Positions 1 through 8,994 of a DNA stretch of 52,223 nucleotides are shown here, one piece after another. How positions within the stretch are numbered: the stretch's first letter is position 1; each line of letters opens with the position of its first letter. This DNA comes from Solirubrobacteraceae bacterium. Lineage in GTDB: Bacteria; Actinomycetota; Thermoleophilia; Solirubrobacterales; Solirubrobacteraceae. The notes beneath the pieces are model-generated. The model saw nothing but the letters and a program-made list of their open reading frames with translations, did not search any database and had not been told where the DNA came from. Both the position numbers and the translations under genes were made by a program. The stretch is taken from positions 1 to 52,223 of the forward strand of contig JAGIBJ010000057.1 of assembly GCA_017744415.1 (NCBI GenBank), in the 5' to 3' direction.

Positions 1-24
1 CACCACGACTATCGGTGCACCTTC

Positions 25-336
25 ATGACTCACCCATCTGATCAGCCCGTTCCGCTCCCGCCGCCCGGGCCGCTCGATCCTTCCATCCGCAAGGAGAAGC
101 TCGCGGCTCAGCTGCGAACGGAGATCGCCACCGGCGCTCGAGTCGAGTCCCAGAACGACTTCGACGCCGTCGTCGTTCGCGGCAAGGAGGTCAATCACGT
201 CCTCCACGCCATCCTCACGATCTTCACGTGCCTCGTGTGGGGCATCGCGTGGGCGATCATCGCGGCCACGGGCGGTCTGAAGCGCAAGCTCGTCGGCGTC
301 GATGAGTTCGGGCACGTCACGGTGCAGACGCTCTGA
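25..336 (+). CDS. small single-pass membrane protein, hypothetical
   Basis: A 103-residue protein of unknown function. The N-terminus is proline-rich (residues 8-18), followed by a charged stretch. A single hydrophobic helix is visible at about residues 60-82, and a short basic/acidic tail follows. No catalytic motif is visible. The ATG at 25 is the only sensible start. The next gene (DUF2752) begins 2 bases after its stop, so the two are probably cotranscribed. The family is not recognised; a topology with a cytoplasmic N-terminus and one membrane anchor is inference. Confidence 0.6.
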   Translation: MTHPSDQPVPLPPPGPLDPSIRKEKLAAQLRTEIATGARVESQNDFDAVVVRGKEVNHVLHAILTIFTCLVWGIAWAIIAATGGLKRKLVGVDEFGHVTVQTL

Positions 337-337
337 C

Positions 338-601
338 ATGGCGACCGCGGGCCGGATCGCCGCCGTGGCCGCCGCGCTCCGCGCGGGGACGCAGTGCGAT
401 TCCGACCACGTGCTGCGCTGGCGACTCACCGGTCACCCCGTGGGATCGCTCTGCCCGGTCCGGAAGATCGTCGGCGTTCGGTGCCCAGGGTGCGGCATGA
501 CACGCGCGGCCGGGCTCGCCGCCCAGGGCGAGTTCGCGGCCGCGACCCGGATGAACCCAGCCATCTGGCTGGTCCTGGTCGCCGTCTGCACGTTCCGCTG
601 A
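338..601 (+). CDS. DUF2752 family membrane protein, short
   Basis: An 87-residue protein carrying the DUF2752 signature: Cys39-Pro, then CPGCGMTR at residues 49-56, followed by a hydrophobic helix near residues 74-85. The function of the family is unknown; members are small membrane proteins of about 100-150 residues, usually with a second helix. This one ends right after the first helix (WLVLVAVCTFR), so it is short and may be truncated at the C-terminus. The ATG at 338 follows the stop of the preceding gene by 1-2 bases, which fits a two-gene operon. Confidence 0.7.
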   Translation: MATAGRIAAVAAALRAGTQCDSDHVLRWRLTGHPVGSLCPVRKIVGVRCPGCGMTRAAGLAAQGEFAAATRMNPAIWLVLVAVCTFR

Positions 602-665
602 CGCGCGCTCGGCCGCTGTGCGGCTGGAGCGTTCGTCCGGCGCCTGCGCGCGCGTGCGCGCCGGC

Positions 666-1721
666 TCAGGCGGGCAGGGCGCGGTCGAGCCGCGACAGGA
701 TCCGCAGCAGTGCGGACGGTGCGCCGGTCACGCCGGGATCGTCGGAGGCCACGGCCGTCGACGATTCGTACTGGACGGCGAAGGCGACCGTTCCTCCCGC
801 GACCGGAATCACGCCGAGCTGCTGGGCGGTGAAGTCGTCGGTGGCGGCCCCGCCCCATCCGCCCTTGTAGGCGACGCCGCGGTGGCGCGTGAACGCCTGC
901 CCGGCCCCCCAGTTCGCGGGTGCGGTGAGTTCAGACGCATCGCCGAGTTCCCGACTGCGGAGCTTCGGCCGTTTCATCTGGCTGAGCGTGTGCCGGCCGG
1001 CGTCGCCGAACGTCCCGATGGCCAGAGCATGAGCGAGCGCGACGGCGTCGTTCAGCGTCCACGTCGCCGTGCCCAGCAACGGCGTCACCCCGAGCGGGTC
1101 ATCGAGGCCCGCCTTCGTCCGGAGGTAGGCGATGCAAGGTTCGACGGCGCGGCCGGTCTGCGTACTCAGCCGGAACTTGCGAGCGCCGGCGGTGGAGGCG
1201 ACCTGCTCGATCGACCGGCGGAACGCGGCCTCGCCACCGAGCTGCTCGATGAGCGCACGGATCACGTAGCGCTGGCGGCAGTTCTCGGAGCGTCTGAGCG
1301 CTCCCGTGAGCGCTTCGCGCAGCTCGAGGTTCGGCGGGCGCGCAGCCGACCACGCCATCAGCGACGTCAAGGCCTTCGCGGTGCTCCACATGCGAATCCG
1401 GTGGTTGATGCCTCGCCCGAGCACGATCGGTTCGTTCCAACCGGTCCTCCAGATGGCGAGCCTGGCGACGTCGCGACTCGGGCGGAGATCGAGCGCCGGC
1501 GAGATCGCGTCGAACAACGCACGCTGCTCGTCGATGTCTGGTTGGGTCTGCGGAGTGACCGAGCGGACCTCGTTCGCGCTTGCGCTCGTGGTCGTCGCAG
1601 CCTCTGGGCTCTGCTCGACGACGGCCGAGGTCTGGGGGTTCTGGCCGCATGCCGCGGCGCTGACGCTGAGGAACGCAGCCGTCAGGGCGATGACGCCGAG
1701 CCGGCGTGGCGCGTTCAGCAT
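666..1721 (-). CDS. serine hydrolase lipoprotein, beta-lactamase/DD-peptidase fold
   Basis: A 351-residue exported protein. A signal peptide (residues 1-24) ends in a lipobox-like SAAAC with Cys25 as the probable lipidated residue, followed by a Ser/Thr/Ala linker. Three motifs of penicillin-recognising serine enzymes occur in order: S-T-A-K at 113-116 (SxxK), S-E-N at 145-147 (SxN) and K-G-G at 286-288 (KTG-type). The active-site set therefore looks complete. A beta-lactamase-like or DD-peptidase-like hydrolase acting outside the membrane is inferred; the substrate is unknown. The ATG overlaps the stop of the upstream gene by 7 bases (1715-1721), indicating translational coupling with the ubiquitin-like membrane protein. 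Confidence 0.72.
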   Translation of the reverse strand: MLNAPRRLGVIALTAAFLSVSAAACGQNPQTSAVVEQSPEAATTTSASANEVRSVTPQTQPDIDEQRALFDAISPALDLRPSRDVARLAIWRTGWNEPIVLGRGINHRIRMWSTAKALTSLMAWSAARPPNLELREALTGALRRSENCRQRYVIRALIEQLGGEAAFRRSIEQVASTAGARKFRLSTQTGRAVEPCIAYLRTKAGLDDPLGVTPLLGTATWTLNDAVALAHALAIGTFGDAGRHTLSQMKRPKLRSRELGDASELTAPANWGAGQAFTRHRGVAYKGGWGGAATDDFTAQQLGVIPVAGGTVAFAVQYESSTAVASDDPGVTGAPSALLRILSRLDRALPA

Positions 1722-2896
1722 CCGACGCCGAGGAGCTGCGTGTAGCGAGGTTTCCACAGCGCCGCCCGCTGTGGCGTCGTCGAGTAGCCGGGGTCGTACC
1801 GCCACTCGCCGGCTTCGGCTCGCACCCAGGTCACGCCTTCCCAGGCGGAGCATTTGGCGCCACTCCAGCCCCATCCGCTCACGCGGATCGTGGCGACGTG
1901 GGTCGCCGGGTCGTACTCGCGGACGGTCACTGAGCCGTCGCTCGTGTCCAGGTACGGGGTCACCGTCTCCTGGTTGCGCTGCCAGCCGTCAAAGCCCGTC
2001 TCGGCGCGGTACTTGTTCTGTTTCCGGGTCGAGAGCAGGTCCCAGGCTGCTTGGTAGTCGCCTGCGACGATGTCGTCGTAGTGCTGCGTGATGACGGCGA
2101 GGATGTCGTCCGCCATGACGGATTGATCCGTCACGTCCAGCGCGCCGACGTCCGGGTCAGAGCTTGACGGACCCAACGAGCCGGTGGCACCGTCGTCCGC
2201 CTCGGTCGACGAGTCCGTGTCGTCCAGGCCGACGTTCGGGGCGTCGGTGCCCAGAGGCTCGTCGTCGTTCGGGACGTCGGCCTCGATACTGCCGCCGTTG
2301 CTCACGCGCGCACCGCCGTCGTCGTCCTTCATGAGGACCACGGCGGCCGCCGCGCCACCCGCGGCCAGCACCACGAGGAGCGGTATCACCACGAACGGCC
2401 ACTTCCGGCGCTTCCGGACGGGAGCGGTCGGAGGCGCGGCGTACGAGCCGGATGCAGGTGAGGCCGACGGCGGGACGGAGCCGTACGCCGGGGGAGGGGC
2501 CGTCCGCCAGTCTTGCACCGGCGCCGTGAAGAGGGCGGTCGGATCTTCGGAGCGCTCGTCGCTCTCTTCGGTTGGAAGATCTTGCTCGAGGCCGGTGTCG
2601 AACTCGGGCACCAGCGCCGCGACCTCCAGCGGTGCTTCCGGCTCGGTCTGCGCCCCCTGGTCGGGGGCACTCGGGCGGAGCGAGAGCACGGCGTCGTCCT
2701 CGACACCTGAGCGTTCGAGCAGGTCATCCGGTGCCAGCGTCGTGCCGTTGTCCGTGACGAGTTCCCAGGACGCTTCGCTCCCGTCGCCCACCCCCAGCTG
2801 CCCCGCGATTCGCGAGGCGAGGGAGCCGATCTCCCGATCGCCAGGGACTTCGATCGGAATGCGGTCGCCCGACGGCGTGAGGATCGTGAGGTTCAT
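1715..2896 (-). CDS. membrane protein with N-terminal EsaB/YukD-like ubiquitin fold and C-terminal extracellular domain
   Basis: A 393-residue protein. Residues 1-75 (MNLTILTPSGDRIPIEVP...) read like the ubiquitin-like domain of EsaB/YukD and the EccD N-terminus of type VII secretion. An acidic then Pro/Ser/Ala-rich linker follows (80-160), then a basic stop-transfer (RKRRK, 161-165) and one membrane helix (166-189). An acidic, low-complexity spacer leads to a C-terminal domain (about 268-390) with the look of an NTF2/DUF4878-type fold (QHYDDIVAGDYQAAWDLLS). The start was moved from an upstream in-frame ATG to 2896 because the beta-strand MNLTIL begins the domain. No ESX ATPase or WXG100 gene is nearby. 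The role is unknown; it is coupled to the downstream serine hydrolase. Confidence 0.62.
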   Translation of the reverse strand: MNLTILTPSGDRIPIEVPGDREIGSLASRIAGQLGVGDGSEASWELVTDNGTTLAPDDLLERSGVEDDAVLSLRPSAPDQGAQTEPEAPLEVAALVPEFDTGLEQDLPTEESDERSEDPTALFTAPVQDWRTAPPPAYGSVPPSASPASGSYAAPPTAPVRKRRKWPFVVIPLLVVLAAGGAAAAVVLMKDDDGGARVSNGGSIEADVPNDDEPLGTDAPNVGLDDTDSSTEADDGATGSLGPSSSDPDVGALDVTDQSVMADDILAVITQHYDDIVAGDYQAAWDLLSTRKQNKYRAETGFDGWQRNQETVTPYLDTSDGSVTVREYDPATHVATIRVSGWGWSGAKCSAWEGVTWVRAEAGEWRYDPGYSTTPQRAALWKPRYTQLLGVGC

Positions 2897-3054
2897 TGCG
2901 GTCGCGCTTTCGGTGCGTGGCTCGTCTGATGACACCGCCGGGCTGGGCCGTCGCATGTAACACCATCACCAGCACGTCGACGACCCGAGTGAATTCAAAT
3001 TCTGCTGCCGGTTTCCGCGCGGCGAGCGCTCTGACTGACCCGTAGCATCGCCGC

Positions 3055-3993
3055 ATGCGTCGCCTCCTGCGCACTAGGACCTTCCGTGCGCTCGTGCTGC
3101 TCACGACTGTGGCGTTCGCCGGCGTCGGCGGTTGGTACGCACGTGGGTGGGCGACTGACGCCGGCTACGGCAAGATCACCAGGGACTTCCGCGTCGTCTA
3201 CCTTGACCGGCCTGAAGCCGGACGGATGCCGAGCGTCTCCGGCCTGACCGAGGCGGACGCGCGACAAGCCGTGCTCGACGCCGGAGGCGATCCGGCGAAG
3301 ATCACGAGCGCGTCCAAGCCTCGAGCAGGGACGACCGGGCTCGTCGTCACGCAGGACCCGGCCCCGGGCGCGGTCCTCAAGGGGCACGCCGTCCGCCTCG
3401 AACTGTCCACGACCGCGCAGATGCCGGCCCTCAAGGGCGATGGGCTCGACGACGCGCGGAAGGCGCTCGCGGCACTCGGCGCCGATGTCACCACGGAGTA
3501 CGTCTACGACGCCGCGGCGACCGAGCGCACGGTGACGGCGAGCGAGCCGCCGGCAGGCGCGACGATGAGTGGAGCAGTGAAGCTCACCGTCGCCGAACCG
3601 CCCGCCAGCATCTACCTGTCGGCGCTGACTCCGGATGGCTCGCCGTCCAACTGCGAGGTAGAAGAGGACGACGACACGGACGTGCACCGTGTGACGTGTG
3701 ATGCGGCCAGCGACTCGAAGAGCACCATCATCTGGTCATTCCCTGGTGCGATCGCAAACGTCGAGGCTCAGATGTCTGCGACGGGCGGAGCGCTGCGTTG
3801 CACCTTGGCGGCCGACGGCAAGACCCTGGGCTCGTTCAGTCCAGGCGCCTCGGCTGAGCCGCTGCGCGTCGCGCTTCCTGGAGTCACAGGTCTCGCGCTC
3901 ACATGCAACGGCGATGCGGGCACCGTCACGCTCGACAAGATCCGGATCTCGGGCGCGGCCTCGGTGATCGACCAACTCGAGGTCGGCGGGTGA
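3055..3993 (+). CDS. PASTA-domain secreted/membrane-anchored protein
   Basis: A 312-residue protein. Residues 8-32 form a signal anchor. Two PASTA-like repeats follow at about 57-118 and 122-186, each with the pattern P-x-(L/V)-x-G-...-A-...-L-...-G, then ...PxxGxxxxxG. PASTA domains bind peptidoglycan or beta-lactams in PknB-like kinases and PBPs; no kinase is attached here. The C-terminal third (190-312) looks like a beta-sandwich of unknown type, with paired cysteines. The next gene starts inside this stop codon (GTGA overlap 3990-3993), so the two products are probably made together at the cell surface. Confidence 0.7.
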   Translation: MRRLLRTRTFRALVLLTTVAFAGVGGWYARGWATDAGYGKITRDFRVVYLDRPEAGRMPSVSGLTEADARQAVLDAGGDPAKITSASKPRAGTTGLVVTQDPAPGAVLKGHAVRLELSTTAQMPALKGDGLDDARKALAALGADVTTEYVYDAAATERTVTASEPPAGATMSGAVKLTVAEPPASIYLSALTPDGSPSNCEVEEDDDTDVHRVTCDAASDSKSTIIWSFPGAIANVEAQMSATGGALRCTLAADGKTLGSFSPGASAEPLRVALPGVTGLALTCNGDAGTVTLDKIRISGAASVIDQLEVGG

Positions 3994-6635
3994 GCCGCCT
4001 GTTCGCGGCGGGCGACGTTCGCTCCCGACGCGCGACGGCCTCGTTCCTCGTCGTGTCGATGCTGAGCGTGGCGGCGTTCGCCACGGTCGCGCGCACGGCG
4101 AGCGCGGCGACCGATCACGCGCCGCCGATCGAGATCGTCATGGACCGTTCCGGATCGATGGATGATCAAGACGGGAGCGGCTCAGGCTCACGGACCAAGA
4201 TCGAGGGTGCGAAGGTCGCGCTGCTGTCGTTCCTGCGAGAGTCGGACGCGGATACGGAGATCGGACTCCGCGCCTACCCGGCCGGCAATGGCGGGTGTGA
4301 CTCCGGCCGCTTGCGTGTTGCGATCGCGCCACCGAACTCCGAGGCGCTCCAGGCGCTGTCTGCCGATATCCGCTCGCTTACTGCCGATGGCGATACGCCA
4401 ACCGCCGAGGCGTTGACCGCTGCTGCGGCTGACCTTGAGCGCAAGGGCGACGGCGGCACGATCATCCTCGTCTCCGACGGAGAATCCACCTGCGAAGACC
4501 CCTGCGAGGCTGCGCGCGACATCAGCTCCTCGAGCATGATCGACATTCAGGCGATCACGGTCGGGTTCCGCATCTCGGATGAGGGCAAGAAGGAGCTTCA
4601 GTGCATCGCCGACGCCCTCGGCGGCAAGTACGTGGACGTCGACGACAACGACCAGCTCCGGCAGACGATCGACGATGTCTCCTCGCCTCGTCTGGAGCTC
4701 GGACCCCTGCGCTACGACCGCACGACTCTTGCCGATTCGGCGAAGGGCGTGACGGTTACCACCACGGTGGCGAACGTCGGCGGGCAGCCCGCGACGAACG
4801 CCAGCGTCGGTCTCCGCTTCGACCGCAATGGCGGTGCGGTCACCCGCCCGCTCGTTCGTCTCGGCAATCTCGAGCCGGGAGCTCCGCCGCGCGAGGTGAG
4901 CTGGACGTTCCGTCCGGGAGCGTTGGCTGGCGAGACGCTCTCGACCAGCAACTACATGGTCAAGTTCTCCGTAGTGTTGCGGGCCGCGAACGTCCGCAGC
5001 GACTCGGTGCTGCACGGCACCACGATGGTGAACCAGGTCCCCGCGTTGGCGGACGCGGGTCCGCTCCTCAAGGAACGCGGCCGGCGACTGGCGATCGTGG
5101 GCGACTCCTACTCGGCGGGCGAGGGCGCCGGCAGCTACACCGAGCCGACCGCCGAGGAGGCGAAGCGGGGGCAGAGCGAGGCGGTCAGGAAGTGCCATCG
5201 CAGTCCGAAGACGTACCTCATCGCACGCACAGCGACGCCGATCGGGCATCTGCGCGCGTGCTCCGGCGCCGTGACCCAAGACGTGGTCGGACCGCCGGAG
5301 GCGCTTCAGCAGCGCCTGCCCGCGCAGACGGCCCAGCTCAAGGACCTGGTGGCCAAGGATCGGATTGATGCGGTGGTGATGACGGTCGGCGGCAACGACG
5401 ACGACTTCGGCTCGGTGGCGCGCTCGTGCCTTATGGCGCTCAGTGGCTGCAACGACACGATTTACACGACGTGGTGGGGCGGCTTCGCTTTCAATCCGAA
5501 GAGCGCCATCTCGAGGTCGGAGTTCGAGCAGAAGACGATCCGCAACGACATCGTCACGCGGAACATCGCCGACACCTACCGCTATCTCAACCGTCAGCTC
5601 AACGCCCCGGCGGCGGTGCGCGCCCGTGGCGGCGTCGCTCCCATCATCGTGCTCGGCTACCCGCAGATCACGCCCCTCTCGGCGCGTTCATGCGGGTCGA
5701 TGCTCAGCCTGCTCAGCGCCGATGAGATGCGCTTCCTCACCTCGTTCGTGGCCGGCGTCGACAACCAGCTCGAAAGCGCCGTGCGTGACGCGCGCAAGGG
5801 CGTCGGCGACGACGAGCCCGTGCCGGTCTACTACGTACCCGACACGGAGACGTCGTTCCTGCCCGAGCACACGCTCTGCGACCAGACGCCCTACGCACGC
5901 AACCTCATGAGCTTCGGGTTCCCTCGCACCGACGAGAAACTCGCGATCGTCAAGACCACGCTCGACGTGCTCGGACTCGCAGCCACGAAGACTCCAGTGA
6001 GTGCGCTCAGGGTGATCGCCGACGCTGGCGACGCAAAGAAGGCGCTGGCCTCTGGCGCCCAGGAGATGGCGCATCCAAACGCCTCGGGTTATCTCGCCGA
6101 GACGAACACCGTGCTCCGCTGGTCGGCAAGCAAGGCGGGTCTCGCTGCGAACGCCGATCTGAAGACGGTTCCGGCCTCGGCCGGGCCGCGCAACGAGATC
6201 CCGATCTCACCGATCTCCATCTCGGGGGGCTCGAGCACGGGGCTCACCCTCCAAGCGGGCCAGTGGTATTCCTTGCAGGGCGGCGACGGGTTCGCCCCGG
6301 GTGCGCCCGTCCAGCTCGAGGTGCACTCGACGCCGACGCTCCTGACCACCGCGACGGCTGATGCCAGCGGGCGGGTCCCCGACACGCCGGTGCGCATCCC
6401 GTCGGGGCTGAAGCCGGGAGCGCACGAACTCGTGCTCGTTGGCGTCGATCCCGCGGGCGAACGTCACACCGCGACGCTCGCCTTTAGAGTGCCGGGCTTC
6501 CCCTTGCCGATCGGTCTCGCTGTCGCACTCGCACTTGGGCTGCTGGTGCTCCTGTTGCTCGCCGGGGCGGCCGTCGCCGGGTGGGTTGGTCGTCGCAAGC
6601 GGCGACCGGCTGACGGCGACTCGCCAGGAGCATGA
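3990..6635 (+). CDS. vWA-SGNH hydrolase fusion, C-terminally membrane-anchored
   Basis: An 881-residue protein starting at the GTG that overlaps the previous stop. There is a signal peptide to about residue 40. A von Willebrand A domain follows (about 47-235) with MIDAS D52-R-S54-G-S56. After a beta-sandwich-like linker comes an SGNH/GDSL hydrolase: block I GDSYSAGEG (D372, S373), block III GGND (N469) and a C-terminal HPNASGY (H695). The catalytic Ser/His set thus appears intact, and the type resembles secreted actinobacterial SGNH esterases. A beta-rich domain (745-830) precedes a membrane helix (about 837-862) and a basic tail. It is probably an envelope esterase with a metal-dependent adhesion module. 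The substrate is unknown, and the fusion is unusual. Confidence 0.78.
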   Translation: MSRLFAAGDVRSRRATASFLVVSMLSVAAFATVARTASAATDHAPPIEIVMDRSGSMDDQDGSGSGSRTKIEGAKVALLSFLRESDADTEIGLRAYPAGNGGCDSGRLRVAIAPPNSEALQALSADIRSLTADGDTPTAEALTAAAADLERKGDGGTIILVSDGESTCEDPCEAARDISSSSMIDIQAITVGFRISDEGKKELQCIADALGGKYVDVDDNDQLRQTIDDVSSPRLELGPLRYDRTTLADSAKGVTVTTTVANVGGQPATNASVGLRFDRNGGAVTRPLVRLGNLEPGAPPREVSWTFRPGALAGETLSTSNYMVKFSVVLRAANVRSDSVLHGTTMVNQVPALADAGPLLKERGRRLAIVGDSYSAGEGAGSYTEPTAEEAKRGQSEAVRKCHRSPKTYLIARTATPIGHLRACSGAVTQDVVGPPEALQQRLPAQTAQLKDLVAKDRIDAVVMTVGGNDDDFGSVARSCLMALSGCNDTIYTTWWGGFAFNPKSAISRSEFEQKTIRNDIVTRNIADTYRYLNRQLNAPAAVRARGGVAPIIVLGYPQITPLSARSCGSMLSLLSADEMRFLTSFVAGVDNQLESAVRDARKGVGDDEPVPVYYVPDTETSFLPEHTLCDQTPYARNLMSFGFPRTDEKLAIVKTTLDVLGLAATKTPVSALRVIADAGDAKKALASGAQEMAHPNASGYLAETNTVLRWSASKAGLAANADLKTVPASAGPRNEIPISPISISGGSSTGLTLQAGQWYSLQGGDGFAPGAPVQLEVHSTPTLLTTATADASGRVPDTPVRIPSGLKPGAHELVLVGVDPAGERHTATLAFRVPGFPLPIGLAVALALGLLVLLLLAGAAVAGWVGRRKRRPADGDSPGA

Positions 6636-6675
6636 TCGGAGGACCGGCCCGGGCATAGGCCACGCCGAGCGACGT

Positions 6676-6730
6676 GTCGTGGGCAGCGCGGGCCGCGGGC
6701 GTCCCCCGACGTGCGGCCCGCGCCCACGAC
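6676..6730 (+). terminator. GC-rich hairpin after the vWA-SGNH gene
   Basis: Bases 6676-6696 and 6713-6730 pair over about 16-18 bp with a 3-base bulge (CGTGGGC and GCGGGCCGC arms). It lies 40 bases after the stop codon. No T-run follows, so rho-independent function is only likely. The rest of 6636-6931 shows no gene. Confidence 0.5.
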
Positions 6731-6931
6731 GCGGCTCAGGGAGCCGCTTCGCCAGCATTCCGAGTCGCGGCGTGTCGGTCTATCCGGAGTTCCTCGGAGC
6801 GCCTCCGGGAAACCACGCAGACGCGGACCGGGCCTGGGCGCCAGGCAGAGCTCGCGTCTCCGTGCAAACCCTGAGGGGCTCCGAGCAAGTCCCGATGGCG
6901 CGCGGCTCGTGCATCCGCGACGCTGCGGAGC

Positions 6932-7519
6932 ATGATCACCTGGCTTCGCAAATCCGCGCTCGTCCTCGCGGTCGTCACGCTCGGCGTCGCCACCGCGCCA
7001 GTGCGGGCCGACGACGCCAGCACGACCGCGATCCTGCGTGAGTGCGCCGACACCGGCGTGATCGGCGAGGGCCACACGGCCGCCGAGCTGCGCGAGGCCT
7101 CCGCGAACATGCCGGCGGACGCGGCCGAGTACTCGCCGTGCGGCGAGCAGATCGGCCTCGCGCTCGCCCGCCTCCTGGCCACGCCGACGCCCACCGCCGA
7201 GGCGATCACGCGCGGGCTTGCGCCCAAGGGCAGCCGCGTACGCCCGGACGAGCTCGCCGCCGCGCTCCAGCGGGCCGTGGAAGATGGGGCGAACATCTCC
7301 GCCGACCTCCGCGACGGCGCGGACGCGACCGCGGCGGACGAGGCGGGGATCGGCGCCGACGTCGCGGTCGTCGGCGCGGCGAGGGCCACCGAGCCGCAGC
7401 TGGGCGATCCGGCGGCGAAGGCGTTCGGCAACGCGGTCGCCGGTGCAACCGTGCTCGCCTCGCTCCTGGCGCTCGCTCGACCTGCCATGCTGCGGCGCCG
7501 CAGGCTCCACGACTCGTGA
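6932..7519 (+). CDS. secreted hypothetical protein of the 'ILRxCADxG' type
   Basis: A 195-residue protein with a signal peptide (about 1-26, ending PVRADD). A conserved-looking segment follows: ILRECADTGVIGEGHTAAELREA, then NMPADAAEYSPCGE with two cysteines (about 37 and 69). I recognise this pattern from uncharacterised Thermoleophilia secreted proteins, which supports the taxonomic guess. A Thr/Pro/Ala-rich middle precedes a C-terminal membrane helix (about 165-185) and a basic RRRR tail. It is therefore anchored with its body outside. The next gene starts within its stop (GTGA, 7516-7519), making it the first gene of the PspC/HK/RR operon. Function unknown. Confidence 0.68.
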   Translation: MITWLRKSALVLAVVTLGVATAPVRADDASTTAILRECADTGVIGEGHTAAELREASANMPADAAEYSPCGEQIGLALARLLATPTPTAEAITRGLAPKGSRVRPDELAAALQRAVEDGANISADLRDGADATAADEAGIGADVAVVGAARATEPQLGDPAAKAFGNAVAGATVLASLLALARPAMLRRRRLHDS

Positions 7520-8994
7520 CCGCACCCGACGCACCGGCCTTCGCCCGGCCGCCCCGCGGCGACGGCCGCCTGCTCGCTGGCGTCGCCGCCGGTCTCGCCG
7601 CCCGTTGGGGGCTTTCGCCCGTGCTCGTGCGCGCGGCGTTCGTCGTCGCCACGCTCGCCTACGGCGCCGGTGCCTTGCTCTACGCCGCGCTCGCGCTCAC
7701 GATGCCCGTCCGCGGGGCCAGTGCCCAGCGTGTCGCGCGGTCGGCCGAGCTCGGCCGAACGTTGCTCGTCGCACTCCGAGTCGCGGGCGCCGCACTCGCG
7801 CTGCTTGCCCTCGCCGGTCTCGCCGCGGGTCTTGCGCTCTTCGGCCTCGGCGTCGTCGCGCTGCTGCTCGCCTGCGCGTGCGTGATCACGCTCGTCGTCC
7901 GGCCAGGGCTGCGCGCCGCACCGCTCGGTGCGGCGGCCGTCGCGCTCACCCTCCCGGCCGCCGGGGTGGCACTCGCCGACACGGAGATCGCGCCGCAGGC
8001 CGGAGCGAAGACGGTCGAGCTGCGCACGCCGAGCGATGTCGACCCGGCCGGCTACCGCGCCGGCACCGGTCCGCTGCTCGTCGATCTGCGCCGGTTCGCC
8101 GCCCCGGCCGGCTCGATCACGACGGTCCGAGCCCGGGCCGACCTCCGCAGCCTGGTGGTCGCCCTGCCTCGCAACCGCTGCTTCTCACTCGTCGTCGACC
8201 AGACCCTCGATCGGCGCTGGCCGGCCGAGCTCCTTGATCGCCGCCGTCCCGCGGTGCTGCACCTCGGTGCGCCCGCGCGCTTCCCGCTGCCGCAAGAGCG
8301 CAGGCTCGCGAAGGCCGGCGCACCGCCGAGTCTCGTCGCCTACGGCCGCCCGATCATGGGTGGCTCGGTGCGGTGGAGGCAGACCGCGGCCGACCACGAC
8401 GCGCCGGTGCTCCACCTCGTCCTCACCACCGGGCGCTCCCAGGCGATCGTGCGCGACTACCCCGCCGCGGCACACCCGCTCGACGACCCATGGTGGCCGT
8501 GGCCGCACGTGCTCGGCGCGCCGCGATTCGGCATTCCGAAGGGCACCAAAGCCATGGAGTCGGTGCCGGACGACCCCTATGTACCGACGATCCTCGGCAA
8601 CATCGACCGGCTGGAGCGCCGGCCGATGGGCCGGCAGCTGGCGCTCACGGATGCGATCACCTCGGCGATGAGCGGGGTGTGGGAACACGTCGACGGGCGC
8701 CGACGTCGTGCCCTGCAGCAGTACACGCGCCAGGAACTCCTCCTGCGCCGGGCCGCCCGCGAGCCGCTCGCGTACCGCGACCGCTTCCTCGGGCGCTGCA
8801 TGCGGCCGAGCGTGAAGCGGCGCACCATCGTGCCCGTGCAGATTCCGAGCACCAATGCGGCGGCGAACATGCTCGCGGCGCGGTGGTCGGTCGTCTGGGA
8901 GCGCTGGCCGACCGACCGCCACCTGCGGCCCGCCGCGGCCTCCAACCCCAAGACGTCGATCGACCCGGTCGAGATCGCGACGGCTCGCCCGTGA
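7516..8994 (+). CDS. PspC-domain membrane protein
   Basis: A 492-residue protein. Residues 10-66 form a PspC domain (GDGRLLAGVAAGLAARWGL, then a hydrophobic helix), the envelope-stress domain first known from the phage-shock protein PspC. Further hydrophobic helices lie at about 80-118 and 130-155. A beta-rich region (about 160-270) then precedes a C-terminal half (about 270-492) with no recognised fold that is rich in Trp, Arg and Pro. Actinobacterial PspC proteins are often fused to or encoded with a sensor kinase; here the kinase follows with a GTGA overlap (8991-8994). The GTG at 7516 was chosen because it couples to the previous gene and begins just before the PspC motif. Envelope-stress sensing is inference. 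Confidence 0.75.
   Translation: MTAPDAPAFARPPRGDGRLLAGVAAGLAARWGLSPVLVRAAFVVATLAYGAGALLYAALALTMPVRGASAQRVARSAELGRTLLVALRVAGAALALLALAGLAAGLALFGLGVVALLLACACVITLVVRPGLRAAPLGAAAVALTLPAAGVALADTEIAPQAGAKTVELRTPSDVDPAGYRAGTGPLLVDLRRFAAPAGSITTVRARADLRSLVVALPRNRCFSLVVDQTLDRRWPAELLDRRRPAVLHLGAPARFPLPQERRLAKAGAPPSLVAYGRPIMGGSVRWRQTAADHDAPVLHLVLTTGRSQAIVRDYPAAAHPLDDPWWPWPHVLGAPRFGIPKGTKAMESVPDDPYVPTILGNIDRLERRPMGRQLALTDAITSAMSGVWEHVDGRRRRALQQYTRQELLLRRAAREPLAYRDRFLGRCMRPSVKRRTIVPVQIPSTNAAANMLAARWSVVWERWPTDRHLRPAAASNPKTSIDPVEIATARP

Noticed and set aside
602..665. tRNA or small RNA in short gaps between genes
   Set aside because: No cloverleaf, T-loop (GGTTCRANYCC) or other RNA signature was seen in this or other intergenic gaps.
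1715..6635. Type VII secretion locus
   Set aside because: Only the ubiquitin-like domain points that way; no EccC ATPase, EccB, WXG100 or mycosin-type gene is present.
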